Positions 23,077 to 34,868 of a stretch of 64,000 nucleotides of DNA are shown here, piece by piece (within the stretch, counting starts at the first letter, position 1; the number at the start of each line of letters is the position of its first letter). Below the pieces are notes generated by a model. The model was not told where the DNA came from. It searched no databases and worked only from the letters and a program-made list of their open reading frames with translations. Origin of the DNA: Alnus glutinosa (lineage: Eukaryota; Streptophyta; Magnoliopsida; Fagales; Betulaceae); assembly GCF_958979055.1 (NCBI RefSeq), contig NC_084893.1:7257071-7321070 (forward strand), in the 5' to 3' direction. The position numbers were made by a program, and so were the translations under genes.

Positions 23077-24585
23077 TTAAAAATCCAGAAGTAACTGGGG
23101 GAGAATCCTCTCCAAATGAGTTGCTTCAATTTTACTAACACCCTCAGCTTCAGCAATTGTAGCAGCACGCTGCACGGCCTCTGCATCAAGGTGAAGGATT
23201 TTGTGAGAAAATATTGGAACATAGAAATTCAAACTAAACCACATCCATAGTCTTAACTAAGCATTAAGTTCTCATTTCAGTTTGATACACCTGTGATAAA
23301 GACACGGAGAAGTTCACAACTCAGCTTTAGTGCATTTGCATTGGCTGCACGAAGAAAGTTGAAGAGAAAAGAACTAGAATTTAAATGATGTCAGTAACAA
23401 TTAAACCTATACCTTAATGCACAATGAACAACAAGCTGTATCCATTAAAAGTGCAAAAAACCACAAATAGAATGAAGTAATTAATGATGTAAGATACCAT
23501 AAGTCGGCCGATTCTTCTTGGATGTTCCAGCTCCTACCTGACCAACGAAACAGACACAACTTCAAAATTCAGCAGCAAATCAAGAGCTTAAGGTGCAAGA
23601 ACTTAGCTGATAAGCTAAATAATGTACTTTAGATTAACTATTAGGTGCTTCAATTAGAGAAGATAGTAGAGCTTTATATTTAACATTATTTCTCTCTAAG
23701 GCACCAAAATAACTTCTAATTAGAATTAAACTTTTACCTACCATTTTTGACACAAGTGTCAACCTGACTCATTCTCGCAACCGATTGGTTTGTCTTTAAC
23801 ACATATTTTCCTCTTCTTTTTCCTCTCAATACATAATTTCCAAATACTTTTTTTTTAGAAAAAAAAAATAACCGTAGCCGTAAATGAGATTCGAATGAAA
23901 GTGACTGTTGAATATATACAAGTGCGTGAAACAAAGATCAAGTCTCAAATTGGAAACATGTATAAGTATACGTGGTTAATGGGTAATATAATATAATTGG
24001 ATTCAAACCCGTTAGCTCAAGCTTCGTGAGTTGAATCGTATTCCATTATGTTATATCATAGTCCCATTACAAGACTCCCCAAAGTGAATCTCCCAGATAA
24101 TGACACAATTCTTAACCGGAAAATTTGCATAAAAAGACATTGAACATTGAGAGAGAAAATGCAATTTTCAGCTGCGAATCTTAATTGCCATAGAAATAAT
24201 TGGAATTCGAAATCAAGTTGAAAGACTAAAAAACATTGTGAGAAACTGAGAAGGAATAATATACCTGGAAATCCAAAGCATCGGCGCCTTCATTTCTTTG
24301 TCGCTCTGCAAATGGACACGAAGAGCCGAATAAGATTCAAAGAGAGAAAAAAAAAATGGAGAAGGGAGAAATGGGAGAGAGAGAGTCGGAAACCGAGGGC
24401 TCTTCTGGTCCACACGAGCTTGAAAATGGCATGAATCAGATCCTGAGCGTACACCAAAATTTATTAACCAGACGAAAAGAGTCGACTCAGATACACAAAT
24501 TTGTACTGAAATTCAAATATGGAAATGAAATAATAGGTGGAACAATTAGGGTTTGTACATGATCGAAGGTGGTCTCGTCCTCCAT
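23077..24585 (-). CDS. MHF2: MHF2 / CENP-X histone-fold protein
   Basis: A six-exon gene that no single reading frame shows. Exons on the minus strand: 24559-24585 (ATG), 24394-24442, 24265-24305, 23498-23537, 23291-23344, 23077-23180 (TAA at 23077-23079). Every intron is GT...AG, the phases join without error, and the sum is 315 nt, 104 residues. The last exon ends I-L-P-Q-L-L-L-D-F, the conserved C-terminus of CENP-X, preceded by the histone-fold helix A-L-K-L-S-C-E-L-L-R and E-A-V-Q-R-A. The protein pairs with MHF1/CENP-S, binds DNA in the kinetochore CCAN complex and assists FANCM helicase; in Arabidopsis MHF1 and MHF2 limit meiotic crossovers. The basic K-K-N-R segment (exon 4) fits the DNA-binding loop. 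Exon borders are my prediction; a transcript could use alternatives, especially for exons 1-2. Confidence 0.9.
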
Positions 24586-25664
24586 TAGAAGCTAGAACGA
24601 GCTACAAAGACGAGAGGAAGATATTATTGAAAAATGTCACTGGGACTCGACCTCTGGGCTCTAGGCTCTAGGCTTTTACGCTTTCGTCTTTCGTTCCAAT
24701 CCGCGCGCGAACTTAAGGTAAAAAAAAGTTGATGAAACATCTAATCTAAGTAATCTACCATGTCCCATTCAATCATACAACATAAAATATTAAACTACCC
24801 CTATAACATCTATTACATAATTACTAATATACATACTTAAATTTATATGACCAATTTTTATTAATATATAAATATATATTTGTTTATATACATTAATATA
24901 TGAATGAGATAACTATTCTAACTTTTCACGAGTTATATTTACAAATATTAATTGAATCAAGCCAAACTTTATACGAACTAAATTCTCAAAAGTTAATCGA
25001 GTCGGGCTAACAAGTCGAGCCAAACTTTATACAAGCTAGCCCAATCACTAGTCGAGTTAACGAGTAGACCCAAACTTTATACGAGTAAAGGCCAAGGCTC
25101 GCGAGCGTTTATCGAGTCAAGTTAAACTTATTCAGATATGTTTCATTTAATAATTGAGTGGATTTCTACTTTCATGAACAAAATTCAAGTTAAATTTATA
25201 CGAATAAATTGTCGAATGAACTTGCTTATTTACAATCCTAATTATAATATGACAAAATTTTATTTATTTTAACATCAGGAAAAGTTTGGTCTTATTATTG
25301 AAGTAGTTAAGAAGATGTTCTTCAAAGTGTGCATATCACTTCTTAGTAATTGTTTAAGGGTTGGCAAGGGTTAGTGTGTCGGGTTTGGTTTAACCCACCA
25401 ACTCGTTTATACCAACCTGAACCCGACACGATTAGTTAAATAGGTTAGCGCATGAAACTCAAACACGACACGTTTCTAAGCCGAATCACACGACATGACA
25501 CAATTGACCCATTAAGCTAACGGGTCATGCTAGGTTGACACGATCCGAACGACTCGATTTTTTTTCAAAAGAATGAAAACAACATAAAATGTATTTTTGG
25601 GTGAGCATATTCCTAATGTACCATAGTGATAGTCCCATACAGTGAGTATTCTCCTCTTTCTTTT
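24586..25664. other. MHF2 upstream region and worn repeats
   Basis: The first 150 bp are GC-richer and presumably hold the MHF2 promoter. 24890-25250 repeats 'gagtcgagccaaactttatacga' phrases (a worn transposon). 25350-25560 resembles one end of the GGGCCGGCAA hAT family ('ggttggca..', 'gacacgat'), without a partner end. Confidence 0.5.
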
Positions 25665-25936
25665 TTATTTTTAGGGTTAAATACTCTATTAGTACCTAAG
25701 TTTTACGTGTTTTTAAATTTAGTACCTCAGTTTTGTTTTGTATCATAGGTAGTACCTAGGGCCGGCAAAACGGGTACCCGACACGACCCGTTTACGACCC
25801 GTTAAGACCCGTGACCCGTTTAAACTAGACCCAAACACGACTCGTTTATGTTAACGGGTCGGGGCTCCAGATACGACACGAACACGTTTATTTCACGGGT
25901 CACCCGACACGACCCGTGAAATCACGATCTGCTGAT

Positions 25937-25993
25937 CTGGTGCACGATGTGGCACTCCTTGATGGGCAGCGAGTGGAGGTAGATATGCTCCAA
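25937..25993 (-). pseudogene. captured uS5 (RPS2) gene fragment
   Basis: The minus strand reads 19 codons, L-E-H-I-Y-L-H-S-L-P-I-K-E-C-H-I-V-H-Q, matching the strongly conserved I-Y-L-H-S-L-P-I-K-E segment of eukaryotic 40S protein uS5 (RPS2). A little upstream, in a shifted frame (about 26000-26025), V-P-V-T-K of the same protein is visible, with the intervening residues missing. So it is a deleted, frameshifted exon piece carried inside a hAT element, not a gene. Confidence 0.75.
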
Positions 25994-26029
25994 TGACTTT
26001 TATCTTCGTCACCGGCACTCACTTCTATA

Positions 26030-28740
26030 ATGAATCCATGGTGGCCTTCGGCAATGGAGAACTTAATAGCTACGCAAGGGCCAAGGAGTTATGAGTAAGG
26101 AGAAATTCATAGGGTGTTTGTCTAAATGGAATATTAGATTTAGAAGCACAAGGGGAGAGGAAAATTGTTTTTCTGGAGTGGATTGGAGAGTTCAGAGTTG
26201 GAGAAGATATTGAATTATTGATAGGTTGTGAGTCTCTGAATGTTTGGGGCGCATGGCTGATGAGTGGTTTCGTGTTTGCGTAAATGAGGGGAAGTGACTG
26301 CTAACTGCTAAGAGTTGTGGTTGATGGCTGAGAATAATTCTCTACGCCAATATACAGCTGAAATCAGAGCTACTTATGATCATAACCGTTAATTATATAA
26401 TCAATTTCATGATATATAGAAATTAAAGTTGGATCAAATTTAGTGAGAGTGAGTACACAATTAATTTAAGCACCAGTTACACCGTATGTTTTCTCGGGGT
26501 AGGACAAACCGGATAGTTGGTTACAGCTGTATGCAATTAATCTCGAAATCAACGGTTCAGATTCACCAACAGAAGATCGCACGGCCTAGAAAATTAAGGA
26601 ATGAAACGTTATTTTTGGAGCAGCAGACGTCGTGCGACGTGCGTGCATTGGGACTGTGCCTCTGCCGAGTTCTCAAAAGACACAAAAAAAAGAAGCAAAA
26701 CCGGGGGCGAATTCAGTAAACCACGCGTGATAGCACTGAGCCACTGATAGGGTGTAAGTTGTAACACTGTAACCGATGCATTTTCAAAACTAGGAAAAAA
26801 ATAACTAATTGGGATATAAGTTATATAACTAAACCAAGGCAATTCTATTTGAATAGATTCTCTGATTCTGCCGCTATAAATTATAATTAACTAAAATGGG
26901 TCAATTTCTCTTCATGCTTTAGCACGATTAATTAACCAACTCAACAAGACTACTAAACTAAATAAGCACAGTTAGAATAATGTTAGAATAATATATTTTA
27001 GATATTTGACTTATTAGTCTGATATCAAAATTTTCTATTGAAATTTCTTGCCATTTGTTATACACAATATTAGATACTGATTTATTTTCTTATATAGTTT
27101 GAAATAATTATAGCCATTAATTTGTTAATCATACATTCTTAATTATTTTACTAATTACAAATTGTCATATTCATTTGTAAATGACTTTGTATTAAAATTT
27201 ATAGTAACTCAAACATTTTTTATATAATTTTTTAGTGGTTGAAGTAGTAAATGCTATGATGACTACTGCATCAATTTATTAAAAACTTATAGTTAAAGTT
27301 ATAGTACCATTACTAGCACTCAATATAATAAATTTGGATCAGATGAATGACTTGTGTGTGAGAAACACCATAAAAATTCTTGTCTGAACTGTGCGTTACA
27401 ACTATAACCCACCATAAAAATTAAACAACTGCGATTGAATAGAAAATAATCACACAGTTGAGAACTTTCCAATAATGCGTAGAAAAAATTTAAAAAAAAA
27501 AAAAAAAAAATCTATAACATTGAATTAATAGATATATAATTTAATTAAAACAAAAAAAAAACACTCATGACTCCTAAAACGAACCGTTTCAAAGCTAAAG
27601 CTAACAAAATAAAAAATAAAAAACCGGTTGAAACTCTTTTTTTTTTTTGAAAAAAAAAAAGAGAGAGAGAGAGAGAAAAACTTTGTTTACATAATTATAT
27701 GCTTAATAATAATTATAGGAAACTTATAGAAATTTAGGTGGAATTTAATGCAAAGTTTGAATTTTGAAAATTAATCTTAAATTGTTTCATTAAAGGATAT
27801 TTTTGTTCCCTTATAGTTTTGTCTTGAAATTTTAAAAATTCAAGACTTAAAGTCATAAAGAGATAATGCAACTAATAGTTTAGGACTTTGAGCACATACT
27901 TAATTGTTTAATGTCCATAGCTTAATTTGTGATTATGTGACACATACTTATATTAATGTGATTGTGTGAACTCAAACTTATAGCTTATTTTCTAATTATA
28001 TATTTATGAATTATGATACAACAATTAATAATTTAGATACTTACATACTTAATATAGATTTAATAATTGTTTTATATTATCTAAGTATTATTATATGATC
28101 TCAAACAAAAATGTATTATCATTTGATCTTAAATCTTAAAATGTGATCTAACGATTCTTAAGTATATAATGATGAAAAATATAACAATAGTCAATATAAA
28201 TATTAACTAACATATATTAAGTTCAATAACATTAACAATTATAATTATTATATAATCATATGGTCTTATATTAATTATGATTTATTTTTTTTGATTATAT
28301 GAACCACATTATCATTTTATATGAATAATATGATTATGTGTCGGAATTGTAATTATATCATATGATTAATGTGAATTCATACTTACGTATGTAATCTATA
28401 TACCTAATTATTGTATATAAGTAAGACTAATAATTGTTAGATACTTAGAATCGTAAATCATACATTACCATTGTATCTAAGTATCTAGATGCTTAATCAT
28501 TGTATTAATATGAAGCTTTATTCTTCTTTAGCATATAATTCATACACTTTTTATTTAGAGGAATAAGATAAAATATTGAGTAGATTTAGAGATGCTAAAT
28601 TTTTACTATAAATATATATCAAGTCAAGCTCGGAGAATTATTAGTCGTTTACTAAAATATTAATAATACAAGATTTTAAGTATTGACTTGGAATTTTGAC
28701 TCTCTTAAATAAAATAAAATAAAATAAAATAAAATAAAAT
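26030..28740. other. AT-rich interior of the hAT element
   Basis: No recognisable coding domain. The left part (26030-26760) has normal base composition and could be further captured sequence. 26880-28740 is strongly AT-rich, ending in an (AAAAT)n run (28708-28740). Confidence 0.5.
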
Positions 28741-29119
28741 TTAAAAACCTAATCGTGTCTGGCGGGTCACCCGCGGGTGACCCGCGACACGACCCGCCAA
28801 GCCAAGATAAACGTGTCATAAACGGGTCGACCCGTTTAAGACCCAAACCCGTTTAAGATAAATCCAAACCCGCTAATTTCGTGTCGTGTTCGTGTCGGAT
28901 TATCGGGTCGTGTCAAAATTGCCAGCCCTAGTAGTACCTGAATTAGGGGTAAAAACCTATTTGGTACTTCTGTTACATTTTCCGTCCAAATTTTAACGAT
29001 TCGCCACTTGTCAACCTTAAAAATTAAAAATTAAAAATTAAAATCTTAAAAAAATGATTAAAAATAATAAAATTTTAAAAAAAATTGAAAAAAGTTAAAA
29101 AAAAAAAAGAAAAAAAAGA

Positions 29120-29375
29120 AGAGGAGGGGTGGCTAAGTCACCCCCTCGCTAGGAGGTGGTTCGGCCACCCCCAAGGGCCAAAACCCATCAAAAAAAAATT
29201 GAGGGTTTGCCCTTGGGGGTGGCCGAACCACTCTCGTGACCCTAGGGGGTGGTTCGGCCACCCCAAGGGCCAAAATCCTTCAAAAGAAAATTGAGGGTTT
29301 GCCTTTGGGGGTGGTTTGGGCCAAAACCCATAATTTTTTTTTTCCTACCAGGGGGGTGGCTTAGCCGCCCCTCTT
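29120..29375. repeat. GC-rich palindromic cassette 3
   Basis: Alternating GGGGTGGCC and GGCCACCCC phrases with the repeated spacer 'aaaattgagggtttgcc' (twice), inside the 25674-29610 element. Confidence 0.65.
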
Positions 29376-29619
29376 TTTTTTTTTTTTTTAATTTTATTAT
29401 TTTTAAATCATTTTTTTAAGATTTTAATTTTTTTTTTTTTATGTAGTGCGGTTGACACGTGGTGAGTCGTTAAAATTTGGACAGAAAATCTAATAGAGGT
29501 ACCAAATAGGTTTTTACCTTTAATTCATGTACCACCTATGATACAAAACAAAACTGAGGTACTAAATGTAAAAACACATAAAACTCAAGTACCAATAAGG
29601 TATTTAACCCTTATTTTTA

Positions 29620-30002
29620 ATAGATCATTCTCCTCTTCATTCAACACCTTCCAAGTCATTGTTCTTTCACTCAATTATACAATTATATTCAGAATATATA
29701 TTGAGAGGAATACAAAAAGGCAAATTATAAATCACTCTTCTCACATCAAATTTAGCTTAAGTTAACTAAACATAGTTAAAAGTTTTTAAAATTTGCAACA
29801 AATCAACAAATCTTCGGCCCATCTTCTAGAACAAAATAGAGATTATTTTCCAAGAAAAGTTAGCAAACAGAGAATTCAGTTAACCAACAAGGGCAATTAG
29901 GTGTATTATACCTAAAGCAATTAGTATATCTGAAATAATATTATATTTATATGTATATGTTTTGTATATATATATATAAATATATAATAGCATCACAAGT
30001 CG
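29620..30002. other. short intergenic spacer before tRNA
   Basis: AT-rich; (TA)n near 29970-29985. Just before the tRNA, 'tatatataaatatata' and 'cacaag' give the TATA-like and CAA motifs usual upstream of plant tRNA genes. Confidence 0.5.
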
Positions 30003-30074
30003 GCCCCTATAGCTCAGTGGTAGAGCGTCAGTCTTGTAAACTGAAGGTCTGTAGTTCGATCCTGCATGGGGGCA
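30003..30074 (+). tRNA. tRNA-Thr (UGU)
   Basis: 72 nt, no intron. The acceptor stem GCCCCTA pairs with TGGGGGC (one G-T wobble); D-arm TAGCTCAGTGG (box A); anticodon stem TCAGT / ACTGA with loop CTTGTAA, anticodon TGT; T-arm with GTTCGATCC (box B). A T6 Pol III stop (ttttttc) follows within 12 bases. The cloverleaf is intact, so it is likely functional. Confidence 0.95.
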
Positions 30075-30209
30075 GTTAATTTTTTCTTTGTTTTTCTCCA
30101 ACTGAAACGACGCCGTTGTAACTGTCATAGCGTTTAGCTTGTTCTTGTTCGAATTCCAAACGAGAGTCCCAGAGGCCAGAATCGCATTTTGCATCCTCAG
30201 CGCCCAAAA

Positions 30210-30644
30210 ATGGCGAGCCTGGTACACAAACTGACTAAAAACACTTCTTCTATAAGAACCATCATCACAACCCTCAACACTCCACTATTTCCAAAACCCA
30301 CACCCTCATTTATCCCCCACCAAACCCATCTCGCCACAACGAAACAACCAGAAGAATATGCGAACGACCCAGTTCCTCTTTTGGGTCCCAATAGCGAAGC
30401 AAAGGTGGAAGCCGTTCAAACAATACGATTCTTCCCCAGTTTCCCATTCGGGTATTGCTTAAACCTCGTTTCCTCAACTGGGTTTGAGCGTTTTGGGGTG
30501 CTCGAGGCCCAGGAGGTCGAACCGGATGATGGTGATGCGAGGAGGATTTGGGCTGACAGTGTGAAGAAGAAGAGGAAGAAGAAGATGAACAAGCATAAGT
30601 ACAAGAAGCTCAGGAAGCGCCTTCGTCGCAAGGCTAGGGCCTGA
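30210..30644 (+). CDS. mS38: mitochondrial ribosomal protein mS38
   Basis: 144 residues, one exon as read here. The C-terminus K-K-K-R-K-K-K-M-N-K-H-K-Y-K-K-L and the following R/K run is the signature of the mS38 (AURKAIP1/Cox24-like) family of the mitochondrial small subunit, where the basic tail threads into rRNA near the decoding site. The N-terminal 45 residues are rich in S, T, K, R and poor in acids, as expected for a mitochondrial presequence. Start: the ATG at 30210 (aaaaATGgc, good context); the upstream in-frame extension has no ATG. The gene begins 136 bp after the tRNA on the same strand. Family assignment rests on the C-terminal 25 residues; the middle is not conserved. Confidence 0.8.
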   Translation: MASLVHKLTKNTSSIRTIITTLNTPLFPKPTPSFIPHQTHLATTKQPEEYANDPVPLLGPNSEAKVEAVQTIRFFPSFPFGYCLNLVSSTGFERFGVLEAQEVEPDDGDARRIWADSVKKKRKKKMNKHKYKKLRKRLRRKARA

Positions 30645-31532
30645 TCGGTGAGGAATGAGGATGGATTTTTGAGATATATTGTGCACTCTCTGTAGAGATT
30701 TGGAATGGAGTTGTTAATAATTCTTTATTTTTCTTTTGGGTTTTTTTTTTTTTTCATTTGGGAATCACTGAATTTAGAATTGGGAGCTAACATTTTTGTG
30801 TTGCCATCCAAAAGTTGCTTGCTTTTTCACTTTCTTTGTTTAATTTAATGTTTTTGGTATATTCGTATGGAAGTCTACGAATTCAAATAATTATCATTGC
30901 TGATAAAATTGTAGTCTACCTCAAACAACGCATCGGTTTGAGTTTGAATATGATTTTGAGCCTTTTTACTAATGGGCAGCGTAAATTTGTATGCAGGTAA
31001 TTCCTTGTTACATGTAATGTTCACAGGGTGTGACCTGCTATAGGTTGGTCATCTATGTGCCACAAACCTTGTCCTTCAACCCAGCTTGAGACTGGCCGTT
31101 TAAAGTACTGTTTGTATTGTGTATGACTGTATGTCAGCATCAATGCATGTCATTTAGCTTAGCAGATTTTTAAGAGCTACTATTTCATATGATTTTTAAA
31201 TTATAATAGCTCAAATGACCAATGAGCAACGGCTGAACACAATACAAACTCTTTTTTGGAAAGATCACCTTTTTTTTTTTTTTTTTTTTTTTTTTTTCTT
31301 GAGCCAATAACGAAAAAACTGAATTAGAATTCCCTCTTTTGCATATTTTGTCCTACTTAATATTTGTTATTATATGGTTCTCTAATATCTCCTACAAATT
31401 GTTGGCAGCCATGTTTCCTGTAAGAGAATATATGTGTGCACATTGCTGAACAACTTGTCAATCTAATGCACATAACTAAATAAGGGTGTTGTGAGGACAA
31501 TTGACAGGACGAGAAAGGTATTCTTAGTTTTA

Positions 31533-31534
<2 letters not shown>

Positions 31535-31604
<70 letters not shown>
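31535..31604. repeat. (AT)n microsatellite
   Basis: About 70 bp of uninterrupted AT dinucleotides. Confidence 0.95.
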
Positions 31605-31607
<3 letters not shown>

Positions 31608-32219
31608 TTTGTGATATAGTAGATGTTGCACCAGTCTCGGGCACAATGAGAAAGAATTAGTTGAGATGTGTTTGCCATTTGCAACCAAGACTACTTACTT
31701 CACTGAGGAGTATTGATATAATTCTGATGGGAAGAGTTGTATGGATGGGTGGAACATCTAAATGGAAGCGACTTGAGGTAGCAATGGAAGAAAATGCTAG
31801 CTTGAAAGTCTTGAATGTGCAGTTTTAGATAAGAGGTGATAGACAGTTCTGGTTACATGCACCCAAATGGGTAAGTTATATATGGTTTGGCTTTATGTTT
31901 TGCCACTTAAAAGGGAAATGTAGTTACAAAATTAATCTATAATGAGGTTGATTGCGTGCTTGTGACAACTTTTTACTTGGGGTGTGTCATGGACTTTGAA
32001 TTTTGTTTGTTAGTTTAAAATTTTTGTGACTTCCCAGGCTATTTTCTTGCCTCAAAGATTTGTGCTTTAGTTTGGGCTTGTTCAAATTATTATTATTTTA
32101 AATCTCATCATATATCAATATTTAGCTTGTTGGCAATTGTGTCTTGAGCCAGACTATTCCACTAGATCTTGTTGTTTCCATATCTGTTACCTGTGATAGA
32201 ATGTCTGTGTTGTTGTTGT

Positions 32220-32223
32220 TTTT

Positions 32224-32254
<31 letters not shown>

Positions 32255-32264
32255 GTGGGGGGGA
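32220..32264. repeat. T14 followed by G22 homopolymers
   Basis: A T-run, then 22 consecutive G and, after one T, seven more G. The plus strand could form G-quadruplexes; it may also be length-unstable or an assembly artefact. Confidence 0.85.
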
Positions 32265-32972
32265 GTACCTGTCTTAGAACCTTTATAAGAATTACTTTTG
32301 GCGATCTCATGTGCAGAGTTCTTCGGCATTTTAAGACTGTTCGACAAAGTATTGTTATATTGCATTGCCTTAATTTCAGCATGCATGGTTTTCAGACTGG
32401 AATGCTATCAGTCATAACTTTTCTTTAACATGGGTGGAACTGGAATGATTTTTTTGCAGTCGTGTTTTTCATGCATTCCAAGAAAGGGTTTGGCAGGGTA
32501 AAGGGAATACTTGACCTTTTGAAATTCGTGTCTGAACGGAGTCAATTTGGTTTCCTTGTATATGAAACTCCCATATTGTGAGCTTCTCTCTTCCTTCTCT
32601 TCTTTAGCTTTGTTCTTTAGTAACCATGCTATTTTTGCTTCCAAAATCACATTTACATTGTGTAGTTTTTTAATTTGTTTTCACGCTTTTTAATGAGATT
32701 GGCTTATTACTTATAAAAAAAAAATAAATAAATAAAAATTCATTTGTTGGTATGAAATAACTTGCTCGTTTCATAAAGGTTGGTGAAACCAAATTTGAAA
32801 TGTATGTTTATAGCAGAAGTATGTACCGCCACCTTTGAGTTCACTGTAGACCTTTTGCATTTCTGGTTTCTATGCTTCATTGATGCATCACAAAGGACTG
32901 CTTCTGAATCTAGTCTGGATTACATTTACAAATGCACAAGAAGTTCTTTTGTGTTTTCTACTCACCTTATAT

Positions 32973-33584
32973 GGGAACGGCTCACCTCCCATTAGAAAGC
33001 CTCCCATATCCTCTGGTTATATATGGGGATATAGAGCACTTGTCCAAGACTAGATGTGATGATCATTTCTTTGCCACATCTTCTCCACTAAATAAAGCCA
33101 AACTAACGACATTAACAAGATAGCATCTTGGAGTTCTACTGGGCTAGTTGATGTCCACCATTTGTATGTCAGAGCCAGCGGTGGCCCCACCCACGGCATC
33201 CAGAGAGTTCTGAGACTTCATTGCCTGTTGCTTGCTGAGAGACTACCCCAGTTTTCATGGGATTTGATAATGTTGAAAAGAAAATTCTGTCTTCAGTGAC
33301 AGAGGACTGAGGAGACCCAAGTTTTTGATTGCAAAAAAGTCAAATAGCAAATGTTGAATTAAAAAAGGAAGAGAAAGTTTTTTTTTTGGGGGGTCAGAGG
33401 CAATGGGTATGGCAGTTGTACTCCTAAAATCATTGAGACGATACACAGTTGTTAGTTTGGCTTTATTTTGCGGGAGGGATGCAGCAAAACATAATTTGAT
33501 GTGATTTTAGACACATGTTTTATTTACATCCATGTTATAATGAGAGGATATGGGAGGCGTTCTAATGGGAGGTGAGCCACTCCC
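32973..33584. mobile_element. TIR element of unknown family
   Basis: 42-bp arms at 32973-33014 and 33543-33584 are inverted copies with 39 of 42 positions matching (core 'ggctcacctcccattagaa'). The 528 bp between has no coding capacity. I could not define a target duplication, so the superfamily is open. Confidence 0.65.
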
Positions 33585-33837
33585 AGCTGGGCCAGCTTAT
33601 ATGGACTATGTGGAAGCTTAGTAGGAGAGAGAACTTGCTTTGACTATGGTTAGTCTCGGGTCAGCTGAGAGAGAAGTTGAACTTTGATTTCCTTCCTGTC
33701 TCTGGTTTTTATACCATGCAAGTTTCTTCTGTTATTGTATTGGTTGGCTTTAACTAAACTCAGTAGTAAAATATCAGGAGGGTCGTAGGAATAGTTCTTA
33801 GGTTAGATGGAATGGCCACGAGGCGGTGATGATGTTT

Positions 33838-34410
33838 TCAGCATGTAAACCAGATGCTGGGAGACGGCACCGTTTCTTGGCGGGGCGACTCTGAGCCTCC
33901 TGTGTAAACAATGACTGCTAAGCCCTTTTTCACAGGCGGTTCCTTGTTGCAGCCATGGCGAGTGCCCTTTCTCTTTTGTCTGAGAAAAGGCAAATCTGAG
34001 CCTCTATCTCTCTTTTGAGTAATGGGACATTTACTACATTTAAGAGTAAATTGGGTTAGGAATGAGGCTCTGCTCTCAGAGAAAGAGACCCCTCATTTCT
34101 CTGAATGCCCTGCGGAGCCATGATTCTATCCATCACTCTTCTTCTTCTTCTTCTTCATCTTCATCATCATCATCATCATCTTATTCTTCAAAACCTAATG
34201 TAATGAGCCGGCGATGATGCTTTTAGTTTGTGAAATCAGACTGAGAGAAAAGGACGGTACGTTTCTTGGCATGGCGACTCGACTCAGTGGCTCTAGGTGA
34301 AAAAGTGATTGTTTGTCCTTTTTCCACTTGTACCTCCAGCGCTTCGTCGCAGCCATGGCAATTCCTCCTCTTTTCCTTGTCTCAGACTAGCCAAAACCTG
34401 AGCCTCTATA
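33838..34410. repeat. direct duplication of about 180 bp
   Basis: 33838-34020 and about 34215-34410 share, in order, 'agacggcaccgtttcttgg' (or 'ggacggtacgtttcttgg'), 'cgactc', 'gcagccatggc', 'cctctttt', 'ctgagcctctat'. Between them lies a (CTT)n/(CAT)n microsatellite (34138-34182). The copies have diverged. The segment looks like duplicated promoter/leader DNA; no ORF follows. Confidence 0.6.
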
Positions 34411-34868
34411 TTTTTATGGTTTTCAATTTTGGATATTCTTGTTTTTGTTTTTGTTGTTTTTTTTTTTTTGGCGTTCTGATCTAGCTCTATTTTTCACTGT
34501 TATTTTCACTTATCACATCTTTGTTGTTCAAAAATATTCTTTTTGGTTGTTTAGAAAACAGAGAAAAAGAGTTGAAATTCTAGGAAAAATAATTATATAC
34601 ACACTTTGTGAACACCTTTTCTTTTATTTTCTTTTATTTTTTTTCCCGTCTTCTTCTACTTGGGGAAGAAAAGAAAGAGAGAGAGGGAAATAAGGAAACG
34701 TTGAAATCTTTTTGTGTGGTTGGTAAGAAAAGGCATGTGGGAAAAAAAAAATAATCAACAGCTAAAAATTGTCATGGAAATGGAACCACTGGGCTTTCGG
34801 ATTCATAGTCACTATCTTTAGTTTTCACCTTAAATTTAGTGACAGGTAACTATAATGTATTTTAGTTG

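Larger units (their letters stand above)
25757..28930. mobile_element. non-autonomous hAT element, 3174 bp
   Basis: Ends TAGGGCCGGCAA and, inverted, TAGGGCTGGCAA; perfect 8-bp duplication GTAGTACC (25749-25756 and 28931-28938), typical of hAT. Sub-terminal regions are rich in ACCCGACACGACCCG-like motifs on both sides, probable transposase-binding repeats. There is no transposase. The interior holds a ribosomal protein gene fragment near the left end, then about 2 kb of very AT-rich DNA. The same family recurs at 42961-44444. Confidence 0.88.
25674..29610. mobile_element. Mutator-type MITE split by a hAT element
   Basis: Ends GGGTTAAATAC / GTATTTAACCC with arms of about 85 bp before the insertion; perfect 9-bp duplication TTATTTTTA (25665-25673 and 29611-29619). 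Same family as 3111-5559. A hAT element (25757-28930) is inserted in its left arm; the unoccupied MITE is about 0.75 kb. Confidence 0.85.
30645..32967. other. gene-free interval downstream of mS38
   Basis: Starts with the presumed mS38 3' UTR. Contains an (AT)n tract (31535-31604), a T-run (31271-31297) and T14-G22 (32220-32255). A 36-codon minimal ORF at 32473-32580 after a 'tttttttgcag' acceptor-like site is unconvincing. Confidence 0.5.

Noticed and set aside
31463..31684. Tyr/Ile-repeat ORFs
   Set aside because: Translations of the (AT)n microsatellite.
32473..32580. 36-codon ORF after an acceptor-like tttttttgcag
   Set aside because: Too short, no family similarity, no plausible partner exon linking it to mS38 or another gene.
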